Origin: Pisaster brevispinus
Lineage: Eukaryota; Echinodermata; Asteroidea; Forcipulatida; Asteriidae
Direction: 5' to 3'
DNA: 64,000 nucleotides
Assembly: GCA_023634235.1 (NCBI GenBank)
Contig: JAMKCF010000006.1
Location: 9,887,751 to 9,951,750, forward strand
Part shown: positions 37,601-46,600 of the stretch, in pieces
Numbering within the stretch: the first letter of the stretch is position 1
How the letters are laid out: each line of letters begins with the position of its first letter
Program-made: the position numbers and the translations under genes
The notes under the pieces: model-generated
Told to the model about the DNA's origin: nothing
Seen by the model: the letters and a program-made list of their open reading frames with translations, nothing else
Database searches by the model: none

Positions 37601-40600
37601 AAGGGACATGAGATCCACAATGGTACCCTAGAAAATGTTGAGGTTTATTATGCTCTTAGGTGCATTCTTAGCATGTACTAGGCTTATTTCACATTATTGT
37701 GGTTGTACATGGTTGTTGCCAAGCATATATAAGGCTTTAAAAAAAAAAAATCGCCAAAAAAAAAATATATATTTTTTATTTTTTTCCCCGATTTTTTTTA
37801 TTTTAGCGCTGATCATTTAAAAAAAAACGCGGAAATCCGCGGAAACGCGGAAGAGTTGCATGCCTGTATCGGAGAAGTCTTCTTCCTCCATGAGCTGTAA
37901 CTCCCAACGACTGTTGTCAAGCACATCGTTCCTCCATTGAGTGCATCCCTTCTCCCTACAGCATCCCGTCCCTCTTGGCATTAGAAGAGCCAGACCCTGC
38001 TGAATTATGACAGGAGGTTTTTCTCCAGTCGCTGTAAACATCTGGAATGAGCTTCCCCCGATGTCATCGGGCAGCCTTCCGAGGAGAAGGGCTTAGTGTT
38101 TTGAGGAGGCTGTGCAACATTTTTTGACAGGGCATACATAGTCCCCAGCTTTATGCATAAGAATTCAGTTTAGCACAAGCACGTTTCTAGGCTTTTTTAA
38201 TTTTAAAGTCCCACCAATGTTGCTGAGCGAGATCCTAGCATCTTGTGTTTTGTTTTATTTTTCATGAGATTTTAGATTGCCCACCAGTGTGTTTGTTATG
38301 TTTGACTGTAGCTGGCGGAAATGGGTTGTGTGTAAAATAAAAATAAAAAAACCCAAACACAAACAAACTGATGCGTGATGATAAGTACTATATACTCAGT
38401 GCTTTCCCGAATAAAACAAAATTAAAACAAGGTAGAGTGAAAACATTTATCAGTGTGTTTTTAACAAACTGAATGCTGTTTTGTTTCCATATTTATGGAG
38501 CATTTCTCTTTCTATTCCAGATGAAAGAATTATATCATTTTGAGCATATTAAGTAATGAATTTGTTGTTGCTTAACACGTTGACTGCCGCCTACGAGTAT
38601 ATTCGTAGTAACAGGTGTAATGGATTCTGCCACTACGAGTATCTTCGTAGAGAATGGAAGGATTTTGTATTGTTAAATGAATACACTGGCATCACTGAGA
38701 ACGCAACAAATGCGCTTCTGGCAGTGGTGAGGACATACATCCTTAGAATTTGTATTACAATATGTAGACACCAAAAAAGTACCTATTTGGTATGCGCGCA
38801 TGTGCACCACACTTGGCAAATGGGAATGCCCTACGAATCTATGACCGGTAGTCAACGTGTTAATGGAATACAGACTGGTCTAGGACCCAATGTCTTGGCA
38901 CTGCTTACCGCAGAGTTCTGTGCTTGTAGCTCATAATTTTTACTGGACCAGAACTTTTTTTTTTACAAGATCAGAATCAAAGTGTGAAAAACCGTATACA
39001 TAGTGTCACTATTAAACTGTTTTTATTCCAAAAAGCACTATTCAGAGAAGGTTTATCTTATTGTAAGTAAGGCTTTCAAACTCAAAAGAAAGGAAAGACA
39101 TTTGTTTGACTGAAAGTCAACATTTGAACATAATTTCTTAAAAATAAAGATAAGGTGAGGTGTTATTATTCCACAGCACAAGACCGCCGGACTTGTCCGG
39201 TTGTAAATTTTACTGGCCCGACGCTAAAAACACTGGCCTGCAGTCCAGTGTAAATTTTGAGACCGTTCCTCCTCAGGAGGAGGAGCTTGTATTGGGCGCA
39301 TTGTGTAACCATGTACGGTAGGACTTACCAGAAATGATACTACAAACAGCAGGCCTTTTCTCATTACAATCAAAACTCATCCAGTCACTGTTTGAATCAG
39401 AGTCTATTTCAGCAGACACACAGCCATCCGTCTGCAAAGATGTGTTTACACTGGGCTCATTGGATCCCCAGTCTGAGAAAACAAACGGTGACCCGTCGTT
39501 CCATTTAAAGGTTTTACTCTGTCGAACAAAACAAAACATGCACAAGGAAACGTTAAACAGAAATTATGGTATTTGCAAAAGAGTATTATTTAATTTTCTT
39601 TAAAATATAAAACTCTAAATGTGAACCATGTATGCCATATAGCGTACCCTTCAAGGCAAGGCAAGGCATATTTTGAAGTTAGATGAAGTTTGATGTAAAT
39701 GGAAAAAAAATGTAGGGGTCTGATGAAATGAAAAAGAAAAAACCCACAGCAGTATGTGGCGGTTTTCCTCAAGATTTAGGGAATATAGTCTCTGAAATTC
39801 CAGGGTGTTCAGTTTTAGAAGATGGACATTTGAGGTTTAGACAATAAAAGACGAGACTTGTTTAGCAAAATCTTTACCTCGTTCAGACAAGATGAAAACA
39901 AACCCTGTAAGTACAAAAAGTCTTCATAGTTCACAGGACTGAATAATATCAGAAACCGGGACTTCTCGAACAAGATTTCAAGTCCTACCCCTTTTGTCTG
40001 AAGACCAATCCAGGCAGATGTTATTCCTTCAGTGTACATCAAACTCTGGATGAAACTGGAATGGAATCCTGAGATGGCAGTTGCTAAAGAGGATGTGTAC
40101 CCAGGAAGAGTACAAGCCAATTTGGCGTCAGCATAGGTCATTGGTGTCGTCAAGACTTTGAAGCAGAAGGCGTAATATGCGGAGTAGTCATCGTGGCCAC
40201 CAATCTGGCACTTTGGTCGCGGCTGGGCAGGTGTACCTAGAGGTAGAATAACAGGTTTTAATAAGGGAACCAAATTTCATGAAGAGGTTTTAAACCAGTG
40301 TTCTAAGTGTGCAAATGCCTGGTTCTTGATAATTTTACCGAAATGAAGCCGGGGTAATATTATTAAGAACCACGCCTGAGCATGTTTCAACCACTTGTTT
40401 AAAACTGATTCAACACACTTTGATTCCCATTCATAAGTACCTTTCCATTAAAAACATCCAAAACCCTGTAAAATTTGAGAAAAAAATCTGACAATTTAGC
40501 CTTCTGCAGCTTATCTCAACTCTGTGTTGAATTTTCATGTATGTTTTGTGTGCCGAGTAGCTCATCAAGCAAGTCTTGAACTTACGTGCTTAAGTTTCAA

Positions 40601-43600
40601 AGAATCACATGCAAGTTTCAAAAATTCACAAGTACTGAAGTATGCTGGAAACTCGGAACACTCAGGCTTACCTCCCTTTTGGTGGCAGCCTTTCCATTCT
40701 TGTTTGCCACATTTGTACAAACAAAAGGAGAACGGTCTAGAATCGGGGGTTACACACTAACTACCGGAAAGGGATTTCACAAGGCATGTTTTCCAGAACC
40801 TGTTGTTGCTCTAAGTGCGGTGAAAAAAAGCATGTCACAGTATAAGCCTGCCTGTGCATGCTACACAATGGAAAGTCAGGGTGGATATAAATGTCAGCCG
40901 TCTGGCTGCCAGCAAAAAAAGAAGAAAGTTGTTGCGGGCGTTAAACAAAATTCGCCGTTTAAGTGTGTCCAAAATAAATTGGTGTCCTCATCATCAGTTG
41001 TGAAGTGGTTAACTTTGCAGTTATACTAATAGCTCTTCCATTGAGCTAAGAGACCTTGTCAAAATTAGTTCAGGGCAACCAGTACCATCCGTCCTGCACA
41101 AGGTTTTTTATCTGGTTTAATTCACCTTGTTTAAAATTGGGTGTCAGAGAAAACATGGGAGAAGAATTCATAGTGCCTGGGGTTACATTTGTTTACAAAC
41201 CGCAGAGCCTTAGATCGCTATCTTTAGGAAAACAAGCAGGGGGTCTCTTTACAAGTTTCACTAAAAAAAATACGCTAAACATCTTAGTTAAACACAATCC
41301 AAATCGCTCCAAAACCACAAGTTTGTTTACATTTATTCAACCAGTCATACTAGACCCCGTTTACACTAGATCCAGAAAGGTGGATCAGACCCGGGTCTGA
41401 TCCGGCAATGTGGATTAACGGCTAGTGTAAACGCAAAAAAGCCGGATCAGACCCGGTTCAAGATCCGGCAATTTTAATCCACCTTTCGAGGAGGGTTGAA
41501 TCCGGCAATTGGTGGATCAGATCCGGCAAAGTGGATTCCAAATACAAGTGTAAACGCAAAGGTGGATCAGACACCGCAATTTGATGTGGTCATTTCCGGT
41601 TTCGTTACGAATGGCGCGCTTTTTGCTTGTGCTTTGGTGGGACACCCGTCGCTGTTTATATTTGTGTGTGTGCTGTGTGCACATGGACTGTGTGTGAAAC
41701 GTTTTGTTGTTTTCAGCGTCCTTATACATACATCGTTACGTTCAGAGCTTGCCTTGTTGCTGTATTTTGTTAACTCCCATCTACAAAATATTTCTACCTG
41801 CATGGTCGTTGTTATCCGTATCATTTTCTGTACTGTATTTTCTGCATTTCTACCTCCATGATTCTACTTTCGCATTTCTAGAAGTGGCGCGCTGTAATCG
41901 TGACCTTTGAGCTCTTTGCGAGGAGCGGTGACGTCATGACCAATATACATCCGGTTCAAAAGTGGGATCGGAGCCGGATCAAGCGCTGGTGTAAACGCGA
42001 CACAGGATCTTGATCTGCGGTCGTTAAAAAAATGCCGGATCTCAATCCACCTTTCTGGATCTAGTGTAAACGCGGTGCTACAGAGCCCTCAGTGGGGTGC
42101 ATCGCATTGGGCATGTCTTTAGAGCATCGGAGAACTGTGTGCCTTTCAGCGAGTAAAACAATGTCTCTCAAAGAAATACAGTCCGACGGAAATCCAACAA
42201 AAATCTTATCCATCCACTTGTCCTGGATTAATTTTGAAAAGACCCCCAAACTTTCTGGGACAGTGTATTGAAAATCTTTTGAGGCTAAGCGTTTCTAAGG
42301 AGTGCGAGATGACTCCAAATTAAAAAGCTTGATAAATTAAAAAACATCTAGGTTTCCCTGCCTTTTACCTCAATGGACCAAGGTTCGAATCTCACCTTGG
42401 ACCGGAGCCTTCCATGAGGATTGGGTTTTCAGTCTATACCTGATTGCATGTGTTTTCCCCAATTGTGGTTTTTCTCCCACATCTGAAAATTTCCTCTTGT
42501 TTCCTTTATCACCATCCCATTATTGGCATCTGCACTGTTGGATGTGTAAATGAATATATAAAAAACCCATACATACCAGCATCCTTTTGACAGATAAATG
42601 CACTCTGCACATCACAGGAAGCATCATTCCACATGCCAGGGTTGTTAAAGTCAAGCATCATCCGAACACAGTCCTACCAATAGAAAAATCATCTTGACAT
42701 CTTGACAACTATCCATCAACTGCGGCAGTGGTTGGGGAGGGGTATATCACCCCTTCCCACCCCCCAAAAAGGTTTCTTTTGACAACATTAGCTCTACTTG
42801 TTGGTGTGAATATTGAGTCCCATGCAGGTGCTGCATACATGTAGTGTAAGAATTCCACTGTAGGATTACAAAACACTGTAGGATTACGAAAGTTCCCATC
42901 TTTGCCTAAATTTCTTGACAGATCTCGAAGGCTAAAGAAGGGATTCAAAATTCCAATCTGAAAAAGGTTTCTGAAATGTTTCTCAGATTGTGTGTTCCAA
43001 TTACCTATTATTCTCCCCGCATGGATATCTCAAAAACACTACCACTATGAAATAAAACCTGTTAGTTTTAATGTATATATCTAATTTATATAGGATTTAA
43101 AAAATCAAACGGTTCCAGAAACTGGAGGTACACTTTGCCTTTAAGATCCAGACTCACCACTGCCATTTGGTTTGGGCTACTTTAGTTTAAAAAGTTCATT
43201 ATTTGTTGTTGAATCTGCCAAACAAGGGCAAAAAGTGGGGCGGCCCTGGCCAGCCGGCTATCCCCGTTGCTAAGCGCCTGCCTGCCACCTCGCAAAAGAA
43301 AGTTCTACCAGTATTCACAGAAAATGTATGTTGATTGTTGATCATTACCTGATCAGGAACACTGCCTTCAGGGTAGCCTTTGGCCCAGTTACTCTTTGAG
43401 TCATCATATGAGTCTCCACTTTCCCATGTATATGTGCCTTCAGTCGTTTTGTCATTCAGTCCAATCCATGCACCAGGAGAGTTTTGAACTTCTTTTAACA
43501 TCCCTGTCAGGAACACTACACAGAGGCAAACCAAACAGTGAAGAAAGTTGCAAACAGAACAATTTGAATTTTTCATTGAACTGCATAATATACATGTATT

Positions 43601-46600
43601 TTGCATATACAGAAACAAACAAACATAGAAACATGCTGCAAATGTTGCAGCTTTTCTGTAGCTGTCTTGCTTTTGTCCATGTAATGGGAGACTTTTAACA
43701 CAACAGTGGGTGTCCTACTTGCTGGTCCTTTCCATTGTTCTCATCAACGAGAATAGAAAAGGAACAAGGAGTGGGACACACTCTTTTGCACAGACATCAA
43801 TGGTGGGGGGGGGGGGACACACTCCCCCAAGTTACCCCACTGGACACAAAGGGGCTTATTTAGAGGGGAAAAAAGTGAAGCGGAAAACTAGTTTTAATTG
43901 GGCAGGAGTGCCACAGTGGTGAAAGGCAGGGAAAGAAACCACTTAACCAACCATGCAAACCTGAACCCCATACAGGGAAAAAGAAAAAATACTTCCCTAG
44001 TAGTATAGGAACAATACTCACCCTGAATCTCTTTACTAGTAACTGCTGCTAGCACACCGCTCTTGTTTGTCTTACAGAAATCAGCTGCATCCGCATACGT
44101 TTGGCCATAAAAGCCAAAGTCAAGCCCATTGTAAACAGCATAACACATGTTATTAAACTCTGAAGACTCAGGAAAATCACAAGTCCCAAGCACTCGCACT
44201 GAAACTTCAACCACACGCACACACACAAACGAAAAGAATACAAAAGGTTACTCAGGAAACAGTTACAAAAATACAAAAATATGATTGATTTTTCTCCCTT
44301 TTGTAAATAGTACATAATGCCAAGTGCTTGTAGATGGGACTCACTATTGAAGGTATAATACATGATTGGTAGAGCTGACAAAATGGTCGCAGACAGTGTT
44401 CATAATTTGTGTGATCAACCATGCAAACATGAATTCACAAACCTGTGAAAATTTGGGCTGAATCTGTTGGGTGAGTCAAGAGAAAATAGTGAAAAACCAT
44501 GCACAATTTTCAGCATGCAAACACATTGTTTATAATTTTGGTTGTAACAACCAAAATCAGCTGTTTCTCTTTTTAGTTTTGCTTGACTATAATTTTATAT
44601 CAAAGGAAAATATTTCAAAGAAATAAAATGGTTCTAGTATGAGCTTCATTGTCAGTAAGAGTCCAGACTAAAATTAAACAATAACGTTTTTTCTTCTTTG
44701 CCAACCCTTTATAGTACCTTTAATTATAATCAGAAGTATCTTAATAAGAGTTTATTTTAGCAGTAAACCTTAACCTCTGCTGTACTTCGGCATGTGTATC
44801 AGTTACCACACCCTAACGTAGCTATTCAAAGACAAATTAACACAACACCACAATGAACTATACTGTCCAAATACCAATTAACATTTTATAAATTACATCA
44901 AATCTGACAACACCATTAATATATGGGACCAAGGTTCACTAAGCATACTCACTATAGCAGAAGGATCTGTACCCTATACTATCATTTTTATTTTGGAATA
45001 TCATCAAAAACCTACCACACCCACTACAACCTTAAGCTACTGACTCCAATAAGCCAAGTTAGATTTGAATGTCTGGTACAATACCTTATCCGGTCAGAAG
45101 TGAATGCTAAATTTGATTTCCTCAGACTAAATCCAGTGTTGCTATGTCACTGAAATCAGGGCAAGCTGTTGTATAGATTGTTATCATGCTGACACCATTT
45201 TGGTCATGTTCCTTGTATCCAAATAATAGTAATTTATTGTACAAAAAAGAAACCAGACTTTTTTTCCTTCCAGCCTCGGTTTGGAAAATCAAGATGGCCC
45301 CACCATAATAAAGGTCTATAGTTGTATAATAAGACACGACAAACACTCATTTACAGTTCTCAAAGGAAATGTGTAGCACAAGGATATCAGTCTAAATAGA
45401 CTGATCTGGAGGTTGCAATGCAAAAGCTTACCCTCATAAACCATGTATTATAGCAACACTGGATGAAGTCCGAGGAATTAAAATTGAGCATTCACTTGTG
45501 ACTGAACAAGGCTTTGTACCAGACGGCATTCAAATCTAACTTGCAAATGGCTTATTCGTGGATATGTTTTGTTGTGTCTAAACTGTAAGTCAACACTGTC
45601 TGGTCACAATCAAGTGTGAATCCACATTTCCGATTGGTCAAAAGCCACATGACCAATTTAGGTATTTCTATTTTCACAATATGCTGCGTGTGTGTGTGCG
45701 CTTAGTGCAATGCATTTAATGGTTGTAAAATAAGAACTTAACTTTCAATGTTTATCAGCACAATAGTCCCTAAGACCATGGGCGTCAATCCTGGGGGGGA
45801 CGGGGGGACACGTCCCCCCCACTTTTTGAAGGGTGGGGGACACCATATCAAATGTCCCCCCCAGTTTTGTTTTAATTCGTGTATCTCATATTATAGGGGC
45901 AATTGAATGTGTCATCTACTGTATGACTTCCGGTAACGCGCTGTCTGTAGTAAAGCTAACGCTTTAGTCGATGCACCGCCCGAAACTGCTCGGCAATTTA
46001 CTCACTGGACCACCCGAAACCGCCCGCAATTGGAAACACTTCGTATCCTTGGTTTTACAAACGCTATAGCGCGTCGCACTAAACAGCCGCCGAAAGAGCG
46101 TGATCTGAAGAATTTGATGGTACTGTAAGTTTACTTCCGGTGACGCGCTATCTACGTACAGCCCGAAATCGATCGACCATTTTACTCACTGGACCGCCCG
46201 AACTTGGGACATGCTAGCGGGTTGCACCAAACAGCCGTCAAAAGAGTGTGTTCTAAAGACTTCCATAGCCCCAAAATTTATATGAATTACGCGTAATGCG
46301 CGTTGGTTGTCTTTTCAGCATACTGATCAATGCATATGGTAATTTTTTTACTTATCATAGAATCCATTAGAGTTTATTTGTTTTTGTTTTAGGACACCAA
46401 CAAAATGTAAAATGAGTAATGTTTTTGCATGTCCTCTGCGTGTAGCACGAGTTACCGATGTTCGCAGCTGTCCCATGCATACAAAAGTTAACAATTTTTT
46501 TTGGTCAAAATATTATGAGGATCTAGCCTTGAATGTTGGTTGTTAAAATTCAAGTTAAGATTCCAACCAAATATGTTTAATATCTGGAGCATAAAGTACA

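Noticed and set aside
38556..38936. 126-codon plus-strand frame
   Set aside because: Most of it is the piggyBac-like MITE at 38,572-38,863 and it has no transposase motif.
40586..41029. 147-codon plus-strand frame in a lectin intron (a 78-codon frame overlaps it)
   Set aside because: No domain, biased composition (KKKK, QQ), no splice context, and it lies opposite an expressed intron. Chance open frame.
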